Shown one piece after another: positions 39,138 through 52,164 of a stretch of 64,000 nt of DNA (position 1 is its first letter; the number at the start of each line of letters is the position of its first letter). Origin of the DNA: Protopterus annectens (Eukaryota > Chordata > Ceratodontiformes > Protopteridae); the NCBI RefSeq assembly GCF_019279795.1, contig NC_056725.1, positions 1,077,154,654-1,077,218,653 of the forward strand, written 5' to 3'. The position numbers and the translations under genes were made by a program. The notes below the pieces were generated by a model. The model saw only the letters and a list, made by a program, of their open reading frames with translations. It was not told where the DNA came from and did no database searches.

Positions 39138-39455
39138 TAGGGTTGCCACCTCTTCAAATGACTAATGTGGGACATACGTCAGATGTCTGCAGGTCGACAC
39201 ATACACCAGGCCAGTATGAAAAGCAGAACTGCACTGTTTTGCCTAGATAAAAGCTCATTCTTGTAATGTTGACTTACTTATTCTGTTTGTTGGTTCAGAT
39301 ACAGAATAACTGTTTTATGCGATTATTACATCAACTATAGGAAATAAGCATGTTCTAAAAATCACAGGACATTTGCCATGTTTACAAATATTTTGCAGGA
39401 CACAACTGCCCAAAGACGGACTGTCCCTCGCAGAGTGGGACAGCTGGCAACCCTA
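39138..39455 (-). mobile_element. hAT-type MITE copy 5 with near-perfect TSD
   Basis: It begins TAGGGTTGCCACCTCTTC and ends GGACAGCTGGCAACCCTA. ACCTATGG precedes it (39130-39137) and ACCTACGG follows (39456-39463), a 7/8 target duplication. The interior landmarks (GACATTTGCCATG, GACACAACTGCCCAAAG) are those of the family, in reverse orientation. Confidence 0.85.
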
Positions 39456-39561
39456 ACCTACGGCAGGTGTGTAATGTGACAGGTACAAACTTGCGGAGTC
39501 CAGGAAACAGTATACACCAACAAGTACACAATGAAAGGTGTAGCTTGCCTGTCACTTTCCC

Positions 39562-39566
<5 letters not shown>

Positions 39567-39630
<64 letters not shown>
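39567..39630. repeat. (TA)n microsatellite
   Basis: About 64 bp of pure TA. No MITE adjoins it. Confidence 0.95.
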
Positions 39631-39633
<3 letters not shown>

Positions 39634-39639
39634 ATGATG

Positions 39640-40250
39640 GGTGTCATGGGTAACTACTACAGAGGGAATGTGTTCTCGGTCAACATTGCTGCCTCATGTA
39701 CTGTTAGCATTCAATAGCCATGGACCCACCTTCCATTTGCGTGCGTATGATTGCTGTAGCCACTTGTCTGCATGGAGGACAGCAAAAGCTATGCTATGTA
39801 CATATGTGTTGTGTGTGTGGTCCATGCACATATCCACTGCAATTACATGTATAACATAGCCAAACATGTGTGTTCATTGGTGTACAGTGACAGTCATCTG
39901 TCACAGCTGTGTATGACCCAGGGCCCCTGGTATGTGTAGAGCCGACCTGGTTATGTACAGTGGTATCATTGCAATGCATAACATATGATGGAACCCTGTC
40001 GGTACATGTGTAGTCTGCACAGTTGCTGTAGACCTATGTACAGTCCACTGGTCATGAGTCACACGGTGTTTTGTTAATGTATGGCTGTGTATTGCTGGTT
40101 CAAGGACATGGTGATGTCAGAGGGCTACATTGTAGATTGTGGTATGTACCTCTGTGATATGCACCTGAGACATCTGTGATAGCTACTGAGTGTGTACTGG
40201 TCAATACATGTGAGTGGCCTTAATGTATGTGGGGACAGTAATACCATACT
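39640..40250. other. No recognisable feature
   Basis: TG-rich sequence of the element B interior, with only short chance frames. Confidence 0.5.
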
Positions 40251-40251
40251 G

Positions 40252-40600
40252 TGCCCTTCTGTGTTTAGAATCCATGTGCATGCAAGACGGCCCTTTGCAA
40301 CTGCTAAGTGTGTGAGCATGCCCAGTACGCCGTTGTGTAGATGGACACACAGTACATTCCAAACTGCGCCCTTCCATGTTTAGAATCCGTGTGCATGCAT
40401 GCAAGATGGCCCTTTGCAACTGCTAAGTGTGTGAGCATGCCCAGTACACCGTTGTGTAGATGGACACACAGTACATTCCAAACTGCGCCCTTCCATGTAT
40501 AGAATCCGTGTGCATGCAAGACGGCCCTTTGCAACTGTTAAGTGTGTGGGCATGCCCAGTACGCCATTGTGTAGATGGACACACAGTACATTCCAAACAG
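40252..40600 (+). repeat. Minisatellite, three ~117-bp units (B)
   Basis: TAGAATCC marks units at 40266, 40381 and 40500, spaced 115 and 119 bp. The 4-bp difference is a CATG/GCAT slip. Each unit has CGGCCCTTTGCAACTG, GTGAGCATGCCCAGTAC and TGTAGATGGACACACAGTAC. The three units are about 95% alike, far tighter than the matching units of element A (17495-17800), so they homogenised or expanded after the two elements parted. Confidence 0.85.
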
Positions 40601-40920
40601 ACGTGTGATACTAAGCGTGTGGGCATGGCCATTGATATCCTGTATAGCGATGGTGGTCATCCAGGCAACAGATGTCCATTTTCAATGTCACGATGGATGC
40701 CTACATTGAACACACTGGTTGCTGTCTTGATGGGTTTACTGTCTGTGGCGCATCCCGTATCTATGTAGTGTTGTTGTAGTGCTCCGTAGATATTTGGTTG
40801 CCCCGATCACACCACTGCCGTGTGTTTGTCTACGTCTACCTTGGGACAGTAATATGCTTTCAGACTGCTCACTTTCTATACATTCCCTATCGGTGTCCTT
40901 GCCTTTGCGGATGATGTCAC

Positions 40921-41039
40921 CCACCTAGAAGTATGCCTCTGGGAGTGCTGTGTTCAGTAATCTTGGTAGCGCATTCTGTAAATGCGTCATGCTGTAGTGT
41001 GTTAGGTTAGTTAGGTGTATGTTCGAATCCCAGCCCTGC

Positions 41040-41087
<48 letters not shown>

Positions 41088-41547
41088 CGCATGCTCCCGT
41101 CCGCCTGGGGACTCAGTCTTGCTTTTAGACGCTGCACACCACAGCAGTTTGCTACCAACGTCTTTGCCTTTGCGGACGATGACACGCACCTAGATGTCTG
41201 GCTGTGGGACTGCTGTACTTAGTAATGTCAGTAGCGCATTCTGTAAATGCGTCATGCTGTAGTGTGTTAGGGTAGTTAGGTGTATGTTCGACTCCCAGCC
41301 CTGCCAAGTGTGTGTGTGTGTGTTTGCGCGCATGCTCCCGTCCACCTGGGGACTCAGTCTTACTTTTAGATGCCGCACACCACAGCAGTTTGCTACCGAT
41401 GTCTTTGCCTTTGCGGATGATGACACGCACCTAGATGTCTGCCTGTGGGACTGCTGTGCTTAGTAATGTTGGTAGCGCGTTCTGTAAATGCGTCATGCTG
41501 TAGTGTGTTAGGGTAGTTAGGTGTATGTTCGACTCCCAGCCCTGCCA

Positions 41548-41624
<77 letters not shown>

Positions 41625-41844
41625 GCACATGCTCCCATCCGCCTGGGGACTCAGTCTTGCTTTTAGATGCCGCACACCACAGCAGTTTGCTACCGACGTC
41701 TTTGCCTTTGCGGATGATGACACGCACCTAGATGTCTGCCTGTGGGACTGCTGTGCTTAGTAATGTTGGTAGCGCGTTCTGTAAATGCGTCATGCTGTAG
41801 TGTGTTAGGGTAGTTAGGTGTATGTTCGACTCCCAGCCCTGCCA

Positions 41845-41905
<61 letters not shown>

Positions 41906-42360
41906 GCACATGCTCCCATCCGCCTGGGGACTCAGTCTTGCTTTTAGATGCCGCACACCACAGCAGTTTGCTACCGATGTCTTTGCCTTTGCGGATGATG
42001 ACACGAACCTAGATGATTGCCTGTGGGACTGCTGTGCTTAGTAATGTCGGTAGCGTGTTCTGTAAATGCGTCATGCTGTAGTGTCTTAGGGTAGTTAGGT
42101 GTATGTTCGACTCCCAGCCCTGCCAAGTGTGTGTGTGTTTGCATGCATGCTCCCGTCCGCCTGGGGACTCAGTCTTGCTTTTAGATGCCGCACACCACAG
42201 CAGTTGGCTACCGACGTCTTTGTCTTTGCGGATGATGACATGCACCTAGATGTCTGCCTATGGGACTGCTGTGCTTAGTAATGTCGGTAATGCATTCTGT
42301 AAATGCGTCATGCTGTAGTGTGTTAGGGTAGTTAGGTGTATGTTCAACTCCCAGCCCTGC

Positions 42361-42419
<59 letters not shown>

Positions 42420-42633
42420 TTCAAGCTGCATGACAACAGTACATTGCTTTGACAGTATTCACTCTCCATAACATCCGTGCGGCATCTTTGCCTTTGATGC
42501 TGCTGTCTGCAGGCTAGACGTGTGCCTGTGTGAATCATGTGATCCACTGATCACGGTAGCGCATTTTGTAACTGCGTAATGCTGTCGTGTGGTTCAGTGC
42601 TTATGTTTATGTTCTGCTCCCAACCCTGCCACA

Positions 42634-42640
<7 letters not shown>
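40921..42640 (+). repeat. Seven-unit array of tRNA-like/(GT)n SINE-derived monomers
   Basis: GGTAGCGCATTCTGTAAATGCG-type starts occur at about 40965, 41230, 41470, 41768, 42049, 42286 and 42554, spaced 237-298 bp. The spacing varies with the length of the (GT)n tract. Each monomer has TAGCGCATTCTG (box A-like) and GTTCGACTCCCAGCCCTGCC (box B-like). GT repeats follow, then CCTGGGGACTCAGTCTTGC, CCGCACACCACAGCAG and GCGGATGATGACACGCACCTAG. It looks like a tRNA-derived SINE that became a local satellite. Long Thr/His or Cys/Val frames here are artefacts of the GT tracts. Confidence 0.8.
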
Positions 42641-42870
<230 letters not shown>

Positions 42871-45139
42871 TTGGGATTATCACTCTTGACTCTGCTGCAT
42901 TGTCTGTACGTGAGCACCTTGGATGTATGTACATCTGCTATGGCTCTGTGATAGTGCACATACTGTGTGCTGTAGTGATCGTGAGTTATACATGTGTAGT
43001 GACTGGTTATTGTGTTGCTGGGTAGTACACGGGCATTGGAAACAATGTTAGTGCAGCACCTTTGACTGGTCGTATGCAGATCTCGGAAACAGTCAGTGGT
43101 GGTTATTACATTGGAGTGTGAGTATGGCTCATATCCATCTGTAGTAACTGTCAAGTCTATGCACCCCAGGTTAACATTACAGACACACGTTTATCCACAG
43201 GGTGTGGTACAGATCCCAGGACTGTATGTGTAGACATTGACAGGTGCAGGACTGGGTTGTGTTGGATGCTTGGAGGGGTGTCCATGGCCAGTAATGGGGA
43301 TCTCTATAGCTTGGCAGGGTACGGTCTGTGACTGTCCCACAACCTCCTGTATATGGCTGACGCATGCTGTACCTGTGTATATGCAGACACACACACTTAC
43401 CACAAACAGCTGTGGCTATCACATACACACACCCATTGCACCACGATTGGGCCATGCAATAACCGTCATCCCTCACACACACACACACCTATGTGTACAT
43501 TGGATGGCTCTATGACAGCTCTGTACATGTTAACACCACACTCTGTGCATATGATGTCACCTGTGCCACCACCTGTGATGTGTAACATTGATGCAGGATC
43601 TGACTAACTTGGTGCTGCTGCACACAGTGTCTTTATTCCACTGTATTGATTTTAGCATGCTGTTAACACACAGTGTGTTACTTCCAGGTGTACTTCAGCA
43701 GGCATGATGCATTGCAGCTATGACCATCACTGTAGCATAGTTTACAGCACTGTTACCTCTGATGATGTAGTCTCCATCCATGTGCCATTTCACTGATGTG
43801 TGTAGTATTGGCAGCATGTGTGTCTGTGTGTGCAGTACGTGTGTGATGTGTGTAGTACACATGTATACCTGCTTACAAACGCATACACGACATTACACGG
43901 GCTTCACCATTCGTACACTAGCTTACTCATTCTTCTACACACGCACACGGGCTAACACGCGCACACACATACTTACTCAGGCTTACTGGCGCGCACGGGT
44001 GCAGACACACTGTGGGCAGGTTTGCAGGTCACATCGGTGGTATCCATGGCGTACGCAGTCAGTCTCCTGACGTTCCCTGGGATAGCTCATGACACGCCTC
44101 TTCCACTGAGTATTGACAGCACACATGTGACACTGCTCCAGTGAAGTTACAGTGTTTTGTAAATACACACTCCTGTTGTCACCTATCTTCTACTCTAATA
44201 GTCCCTTTACCTACACTACCCTGTAGAGGCTTGGCCCATATGGCATTACATGTTGTGATTCACTATTCTCAGCCTCACTTGCCTCACATTGCCTACAAAT
44301 GCTTTGTTACATCTCTGACAGAGCGCTTCCACACATAGGTACCAGTATGCAGTAGCCATGTTGTCTCCAGCTTGCCATTCATCTGCATGGCGTACTAACA
44401 TCTAACTAAACCTACATTTTGTATGTATATTATCCATATGTCTTGTTTTGAAGTGCAGCGTGTTCTCGTGGCGCTGCGCTACGCTTCCACACCAGGGATC
44501 AGGGAGGACAACTACTGGTTCCAATGGACAAAGCCGCCACTGCCCTTGGACTTGGACATTGGCATGCTTCTTCGACTGTATTTATACTGTATTTGCAGCT
44601 GTCATTGCTCTGTTTAGCAACGTGCAAAACGTTAGTCGCATAACATCCAGGTACATTTCTGCACATAACTCCGCTCTTGCACGGACAGCTTACTGTTTCA
44701 TGTATCGCGTAGTTCATCATTTGCATAGCTTACACATACAAATGGGGTATGTTGCGAATCCCAACATTGTCCGTGCAATGTTCGTGTTACGGGTGGTCTT
44801 GCACGCCCCTGCGGGTGTTTGCTGAATAGCCTGGCAGTCATCTTTCCTTGCTGTACTCTCACTCAATCCATAAACGCCGAAGGAGTCGTGTATCATGGCC
44901 TAGGCTTTGCTGTGTGCTGTCTATTTATGGTGTATGCATGGCTGTGGGTATGTCCCACTGTCATCATTGGTAAAGGTGACATCCTATAGGTACTTCCTGT
45001 AGACTGCTGTGTCATTTGACATGTCAGCACATACCTGCGGATGAACTTCCTACTGCAGCGCTTTTCATACCTTCTGTGTTATCTTGCGGTCGATAATGCT
45101 GTTTCCTCAGACATGTATCTGTTTCTGATCATACCTATC
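42871..45139. other. Non-coding interior of element B
   Basis: No known domain. A 125-codon frame at 44448-44825 lies in a slightly CpG-richer patch but has no recognisable motif and no start context that stands out. CA-rich stretches occur at 43385-43490 and 43880-43990. Confidence 0.45.
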
Positions 45140-45366
45140 AACCTCCTAGTGCAAAACATCTGTACAAAGCCTAACATGATGGGGGGACAGATAGGCGCAG
45201 ATTCTACATATTGCTCTTACAAACGTAGATAGTTGGCAATATTATAGGTTTTGCATTAGTATGACCTTTCTGAGAGATGTGGGGTCTTAAACACATATGT
45301 TTAGCATTATTTAATGACGTCAATTCTCAGGTATTTGGCAGACAGGTGCAGATTGTGAGAGGAACA
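45140..45366 (+). repeat. Direct repeat block, copy 1
   Basis: It shares GATGGGGGGACA, TTGCTCTTACAA, AGGTTTTGCATTAG, ATGACCTTTCTG, TTTAATGACGTCAAT and GGTGCAGATTGT with 48572-48805 in the same order and orientation. It opens with CATACCTATCAACCTCCTAG. Confidence 0.65.
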
Positions 45367-47009
45367 CACCACACATATGAGGCATACATTTGCACATTCG
45401 TACAGTTACGCCAATACACACAATACATGGTGCCATCACAGGCCAGTTACCATTACATTCCTATTGCAGGACACACCCACCCACTGGGTTATATTCCTCA
45501 CACAGGCCAACAGGTGCTTATCCACACTACTTATTCCATCATGTACCTTATGTGTAGGCCGGTATTTGCGCTTTCCGTCAGTGGCAGAGCTCACGTATGA
45601 GTATGGTGGACTGGACACTGTATCGGTGACACTGCATGACACCCTGAGGGGCACATGTCGTTTGAGTCTATTAACCTTCCACATTGACTTTCACAGGCCA
45701 TACATTGTAATTCACATTTGCTGACAAACATGCTTATGACTTGTACATGTTTTGTCATTTGTCCTGATGTCTTTCTTCTCACCTGTCCACCTAGTATCAC
45801 TAGTTCTGTACATTTCATTAGGACAGGTTACCTTCATACCTCTCACCTGTACACATTATGGGTATACGCCCTGGGGTTTGACCTATGATTCTGTTACATT
45901 TGTCATGATAATGTGCCTTTCTGATAGATTGCTGGCAAGCCATGATGGACTGTGCGGTTAGGTAATCATGACTGACATTTCTACATCATGATTACTAACT
46001 CTCATAACATTCGTATTCCTGACTACGCAATTATTCTATCAACAGTCTGACTTTGTCTGAGGTATATTTAATATAGTCCCTATTTGTCTGTCATATACTA
46101 TGCCTTAGTCCAGCTGTCTTATTCTGACATTCTGGCAGGTATGGTTACCATCTTGGTCGTATGCGTGTCCATCCATGATATCGCCTACATGACACTGATA
46201 TAGGTCCCTACGTCTTCCCCCAATGATTTACACAATATCCAGTGGATGGGTTGCACCTTTTTGGTGAATATAGGCATGTGCTATACCCACATAGGTGTAT
46301 TGATCACTCCCATGGGGCATACCTAATAGATCTGTGCCAACCAACACCTTGGCCCAATTCTGCATACCCATGATTCCCATACCTGATGCACCTTCCACAG
46401 TACCCATTAGACATGTTTAATGTGAGCGATAATAAAGTGTGAGGACACTTCCGAGCACTCCCCACTTTGCGGATATCAGCTCGTATGTCATACATTCAAT
46501 CGACCCATGTGTTATTACCCTTGCACCTGCTACTGTTGCATGTACAGCTATATCATAGTTGCAGCTGTGACGTCTTTCACATCAATGATGGTTCGCACTT
46601 CATACGGATCAATTTTTGGGGTCCTGCAAAGGACACCTATAGTCATGTTTAACGTGTAGAACTTGCAGGCCCTGTCACACTGGTACTTTCTGGGAAATGG
46701 TTTGGAAACCATCGGTGTATTCTCCTTTCATGCATGTCTGTCTGTCTATCCATATTAGCTATACCATGACCTATTTATGTACATGTGTTATATGTACAGG
46801 GACATATGTTTGTTGTGTATATATCTATTCATGTATCGTGTGTGTATAGATATATATATCTGTACATATATACATATGTCTGTACATTCTTCATCTCGTA
46901 ATTTGATTTGGATTATGTCTGTGGATATATGTGTATATATATCGCCATATCATACCTTTCAACTGTACAGATTTCCGCTGCATGTACAGCTGTTTGCCTC
47001 TTATCTATG
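45367..47009. other. Non-coding interior of element B
   Basis: No gene is recognisable. A worn relative of the 193-bp satellite may lie near 45960-46110 (GCAATTATTCTATCAACAG, AATATAGTCCCTATTTGTC). Confidence 0.45.
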
Positions 47010-47588
47010 CCCCATTTTTCATAACCTTGTGTCTATCTGGCAAGTTAGTGGCATATCATTAAAGACTGACGTTGGTAAATAATGACAAACATTTCAGGTT
47101 ACGACTTCATACCCTTCAGAGAATCCATGCTAGTGACACACCTGTTATTCTATCCACTTTCTATGTTTGTTAGGCAATATCTGGGGATTGTCCCTATTTG
47201 TGGTCCGTTTTTCATAACCTTGTGTCTATCTGGCAAGTTAGTGGCATATCATTAAAGACTGATGTTGGTAAATAATGACAAACATTTCAGGTTACGACTT
47301 CATACCCTTCAGAGAATCCATGCTAGTGACACACCTGTTATTCTATCCACTTTCTATGTTTGTTAGGCAATATCTGGGTATTTTCCCTATTTGTGGTCCA
47401 TTTTTCATAACCTTGTGTCTATCTGGCAAGTTAGTGGCATATCATTAAAGACTGATGTTGGTAAATAATGACAAACATTTCAGGTTACGACTTCATACCC
47501 TTCAGAGAATCCATGCTAGTGACACACTTGTTATTCTATCCACTTTCTATGTTTGTTAGGGCAATATCTGGGGATTGTCCCTATTTGT
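47010..47588 (+). repeat. 193-bp satellite, three nearly identical copies
   Basis: ATAACCTTGTGTCTATCTGG starts at 47021, 47214 and 47407, exactly 193 bp apart. The units contain GCATATCATTAAAGACTGA, TTCAGGTTACGACTTCATAC and TCTATGTTTGTTAGG, and differ at only a few positions. A highly diverged monomer lies at 49256-49415. Uniformity within the array implies recent local expansion. Confidence 0.9.
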
Positions 47589-48571
47589 ACCAGTTGTTGT
47601 TATGGCTTTGTCCGGTTTCGTACTTTACGGGTTTAACGGGTATGAGCCATGTACATTGAACGTGGTGAAAACACCATTCATTTTCTATTCTGTGAGCGGA
47701 TTACACACGCGCAGGTGCACTTGCATATCCTTATTGTGGGTTACATATGTTTCATAGATAATTGTGCTTCCGTGAACTTTCATAATTCTGACCGTAACAG
47801 TTACATATCTGTATTCCAGTTTATGGACTACTGCAAAACACACGTTCACCTTTACATATTTAAATGTGTGTACTGCACAAACACTTTCATTACACTTTCA
47901 AGTTATATGTGCAGTGGTCGTAGGTCAACCGGGACTGCATTCACGTTGGCCGGATACCGGAACCACTATTCTATTGGTGTTCTCCCTCATTTATATGCAT
48001 ACCCATAGTACTTAGCTACATCAACATACGCCTCACCGCTTCACCTACGACACAGGCATCCATTCTCCTGCTGGGAAAAAGGTGGTACTACATATTACAC
48101 ATTCCCTATTGCCTACTGCTGTGGACTCTGGCTGCATTGTTAATCACTCCGAGGATATGCAGAACACCAAGGCATATAGTCCAGCCACATGCAGGTCTTT
48201 GATTGTCAGGGTGTTCATGTAATGATCTGGGTTTAGGCTTGTCCACCTGGTGAACGGCACTTCCCTGGCCGAGGTAAAATGTCAGACGAAGCATATGGAC
48301 AGGGATTATCTCCCTATTTTGAAGTTTTACCTGTGTTTATAGACACAAGTGTTTAGGCACCTGTCAGCAGCTTATTCTGTTGGCATTACATATTATGGGT
48401 TGGGTTGTTACAGTCCATACTCCACGGTGAGGGGTGTTCCCATTCACATTTGACTATTACCTGTATACAGTCATATGGGGATTATTATTTTTGGACATGA
48501 AGTGACTACAGGTATGCGGTTGTACATTACACATGTGTGAAGGGCTGTTCCTGTAAATATGTACGGACCAT
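47589..48571. other. No recognisable feature
   Basis: Interior of element B. Only short frames without known domains. Confidence 0.45.
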
Positions 48572-48805
48572 ACCTCTCAACCTCTTAGAGCACCGAACCT
48601 GCGCAAAACCTACACGATGGGGGGACAATTAGGGACACATTTTAACGATTGCTCTTACAAGCTTACAACATTGATAGAATGCTAGGTTTTGCATTAGCAT
48701 GACTTTTCTGCAGGTTGTGAAGTCTTATGTTCAGGATATTTCTCATTATTTAGTGATGTCAATCCTCAGCTATTTACCACACTGGTGCAGATTGTCGGAG
48801 GCAAA
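48572..48805 (+). repeat. Direct repeat block, copy 2
   Basis: Diverged copy of 45140-45366, 3.43 kb downstream, beginning CATACCTCTCAACCTCTTAG. The 193-bp satellite lies between the two copies, which may mark an old segmental duplication inside B. Confidence 0.65.
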
Positions 48806-48839
48806 CACCAACACTATGGTGCGAACCTGTGGCCATTCT

Positions 48840-49170
48840 TAGGGTTGCCACCTTTTCGACTGCCCAAAGTGAGACATGTTCTGTAGAGATGTCAGATTTT
48901 TCAGGACAAAACATACCTACAGCCGTGCATAGTGCTGAACTTTAACCTTTTTTGTACATATAATAGCTTATTCTAGTAACATTTGAATTGCTTATGCTAC
49001 TTCACATAACATATTGAGGATTCATATATAAAATAACCATTTTATGCGACTATTAAAGTAAATTAGGAAATAAACTCTCAGGACATTTGCTATGTCTTGA
49101 TTTTTTTCACAGGACACAACTGCCTACAAGAGGGATTGTTACTCACAAAGTGGGACAGGTGGTGACCCTA
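48840..49170 (-). mobile_element. hAT-type MITE copy 6
   Basis: It begins TAGGGTTGCCACCTTTTC and ends GGACAGGTGGTGACCCTA. The flanking octamers GCCATTCT and GTAATTCT agree at six of eight positions. The interior shares ACATACCTACAGCCGTGCAT and AATTGCTTATGCTACTTCAC with copy 4 at 7075-7387, so these two form a subfamily. Confidence 0.75.
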
Positions 49171-49204
49171 GTAATTCTGCAAATAGCCGGACAGTTGAGT
49201 GGTA

Positions 49205-49415
49205 TGGCATGGACCTCTGTAATACGCTGTTGTGTTCTGGCACAGCAGTAGCACAGCATTAAAGACTGCAGTCGGAACATGCTGACAGACAGTTGGGTTT
49301 CAGACTTCATACTCCAGACATTAATGCCAATGTGCATACTGTTATTCTATCAAATTCTATGTTTCTAAGAGATATGTTTACAGATTGTCCCTGATTTTGG
49401 ACCTTTGTCTCACTT
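49205..49415 (+). repeat. Diverged monomer of the 193-bp satellite
   Basis: GCATTAAAGACTG, AGACTTCATAC, GTTATTCTATCAA, TTCTATGTTT and GATTGTCCCT follow in the same order as in the array at 47010-47588, at perhaps 65% identity. Confidence 0.6.
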
Positions 49416-50747
49416 ATATTCACAGCTCTGTCCAGATATCTTGCTCACACAGGTTGACAGGTATGGTCAGTCATGACTGCACACAGTCAGTGTCCCTCAC
49501 ACTTGATCAGGGTTGACCTGTTTACGTAGTGTCTTCCTTGCCCTCATGCCATTTTCCACTTTGCAAATGTGTGCATTATATTCTCCCTCCTATTCGTGTC
49601 TGGACATGTTTGTCATGGGAAGGTATTTTATCCTGGGTGGTAGGTTATGCATGCCCACTTTGGGCTGGACAGTGTCATGGACCTCCACTGCACATTCTGA
49701 CTTGTGTCCAGATATCTACTGGATTGGACATCATGTCATCATACCCATACGACTATTTACACAAGTTGGTCATCCCATGAGGGATATCCCAAAAATTGGT
49801 CAAGACCAAAACAAGTTAGATAACGAAGATTTTTGTGGCTTCATGAAAATGTGCAGGGGGTTTTACCTGCAGGGAATACATGGTTTGCAATCCTGACACT
49901 GCCTAGAGTGACAATACCTACTACATATGCGTAGGGGTCACTGTGTGTAGCTGTTTCTGCAACAAACCAGTGGACCAAGTACGGCTGGATTTGGTGGACG
50001 TTCTGGTATGGTGGCAGGTTGTGTGTTGTGGAGGGTACGCTGGGTAGGCTATTATGCATCCAGGTGTGTTGCATTTGTTATGGCCAGTTCCATCAGGACC
50101 CATCTGTGGGTATGTGATGGTGCCGTATCTATACATTTGTCTCGCATATTTCCATATTCAAATGTTTGTGGGATTGTGTTCTACACTATGGCCTGTCTGC
50201 TTGTCTTGCAGCTGTTTCTACATGAGGTTGTGTTTTTTTCCACTTCACCCGCTGCCCCCTCATACACCTCCGGTTCACCTTTTCTGCATACGACACAAGT
50301 ATCACCTTTGAGGAATTTACCATTAAACACACACCCCTCACACGCGAATTACTCACACCCCATAGAGCACTACTTTGGTTGTTGGCCCATGACACGGCCA
50401 GAGTTACACATTGACTACCCTACATGTGCTGGGTACCTTTATGGTTGTGTGGACTACCCTGCCATGTTTGCTTTCCACATGCTATACCTCACGCACATAG
50501 GTACACGCCCTTACTTCACTTTCATTACTTGGTTGGTGTATCCAGGTACTACCCGTTCGACTGTGTCACATACACATTTGGATTATACAGCTGCCTTCTG
50601 GATTTTGCCAGCTTGTTCTACTCATTGGTAGGATGGCACCTTTTCCTATGTCCAAGCTATTCCTTACACATGTCCGACTGTTGTGGACATTGCCTCCCCA
50701 CAGTCAATGGTTGTGTTTCCACCTTTTCAGTTGGCCACAGTGTGACA
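49416..50747. other. B right subterminal sequence homologous to A 1.9-2.97 kb
   Basis: It matches element A in reverse complement. It holds a 207-codon open frame (50008-50631) whose counterpart in A is interrupted. No domain is recognisable. A hydrophobic, Cys/Leu/Tyr-rich composition is expected from the base bias, so I do not call a gene. Confidence 0.5.
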
Positions 50748-51089
50748 TAGGGTTACCACCTGTCCCACTTTGCGTGGGACAGTCCCTCTTTGGGCAGTTG
50801 TGTCCTGACATGTAATTGTCAACATGGCAAATGTCGTGATATTTTAAGACAAACATATTTCTTATATTTTATGTGATAGTTGCATTAAACAGTTAATTCT
50901 GTATCTAAAATACCTGACTGTTATGAGAAACAGAATAAGTAACTAAAATGCTACAGGAATATGCTTTTCTGTAGGCAAAACAGTAATGTTCTGCCCTTTA
51001 TACTGGCCATGGGTATATGTCGGCCTGTACAGTCTGATGTCTGTACCAAACATGTCCCACTTTGGCCATTTGTAAGGGTGGCAACCCTA
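50748..51089 (+). mobile_element. hAT-type MITE copy 7 with TSD
   Basis: It begins TAGGGTTACCACCTGTCC and ends GGGTGGCAACCCTA. GTGTGACA precedes it and CTGTGACA follows (7/8). It is the same subtype as copy 2 at 2973-3312. Confidence 0.85.
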
Positions 51090-51103
51090 CTGTGACAGTT
51101 GCG

Positions 51104-51403
51104 GTGAACACAGCATATTTTACAGGCCGATACATACCCATGGTCAGTTCGGCAGATAGAACTTACAATTCTTGCCTATATCTAAGCTTATTCTTGTAGC
51201 ATTTTGGTATCTTATTCTGTTTGTTATGACATTTATGTATTATACGTCCAGTGAAATATGTTTAATGCAACTATTGCATGACGTCTACGGAGAAATTATG
51301 CCCTATATTCTCTGGACATTTGCCAGTTTTACATGTTTGTGTCAGGACACATCTGCCCACAGAAGGACTGTCGCTCGCAATGTGGGACAGGTGGTAATCT
51401 TGG
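51104..51403 (-). mobile_element. Degenerate hAT-type MITE copy 8
   Basis: It lacks a clean left end. It reads through the family landmarks in reverse (CATACCCATGGTCAG, GCTTATTCTTGTAGCATTTT, GACATTTGCCAG, GACACATCTGCCCACAGAAGG) to GGACAGGTGGTAATC. A still more worn relative may continue at about 51450-51690. Confidence 0.55.
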
Positions 51404-51867
51404 ACGACGGTATGGATCATACTGTTCCTTTCGGCCTACATGTGTCCGTGTTGTTAGGGCTCATTTATATGCTCCTTCTCTTTTGTTTACATGCATATGC
51501 TATTTCCTATCACATTTGGTATATGAAATACGGACATACCTTTTGTATGTGACTATTACATGGCTTGTGGGATATGATTCAGACATACGGTCACTACCCA
51601 TATCTACAGTTCTCCTTGTGTATTTTGTTATGGACATATCTGCACAGCTATGTTCCCTCCCTCAAATTATGGGTCGGCTGGTGACCCTCTCCGTTGGACT
51701 GGACGTACCTACTGGCGGCGCGCTAACATCTGATACATTTCACTTCCACATGGTATAGCTATCAACACTACATTGGACTACAGGCACACGGTTTTCCTGT
51801 CATTTGTTCATGGGTAGGGACCCGTTATTCCCTACCATGCATTTGTGTTTGAGTCTTCATTTTCTGT

Positions 51868-52164
51868 TTGCAGGGACTCTGCTTTGCATACGTTTCAGTC
51901 TCCACGGACACTGATAGGTACGATTACTATTGCTGGCGGAATATAATATTCAGCAGTTTAGGTTGCTCCTCGAAAGCTGACATTGACACGCCTCCCTGCG
52001 CAACTTCGATACACCCCTTGCACTTGCGCATGTTTCCTATGCACGTGGCTGTGGCGGCTGCGCGCCTTCATTAATATGCATACGGTGCGACTACTCCACA
52101 TCTACGCCGCACGGCAGGCGCAAGCCTTACACCAGACTTGCGCCGAGCTTCATGAATCTGGGGG
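51868..52164. repeat. Right subterminal/terminal region of B
   Basis: CTTTGCATACGTTTCAGT, CACGGACACTGA, CGATTACTATT, TTCCTATGCACGT, CTTCATTAATATGCAT and the terminal GCTTCATGAATC all recur in order in the reverse complement of 1052-1330. This proves common ancestry of the outer ends of A and B. Confidence 0.8.

Noticed and set aside
41007..42245. Set of similar 60-100 codon frames with Thr-His or Cys-Val runs
   Set aside because: They repeat once per monomer of the SINE-derived array and read through (GT)n tracts.
40252..42640. CRISPR-like or piRNA-type regular array
   Set aside because: The units are long, contiguous and without unique spacers. They are satellite and SINE-derived repeats in a eukaryotic genome.
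44448..44825. 125-codon plus-strand frame in a CpG-richer patch
   Set aside because: No motif, no counterpart seen in element A, composition compatible with chance.
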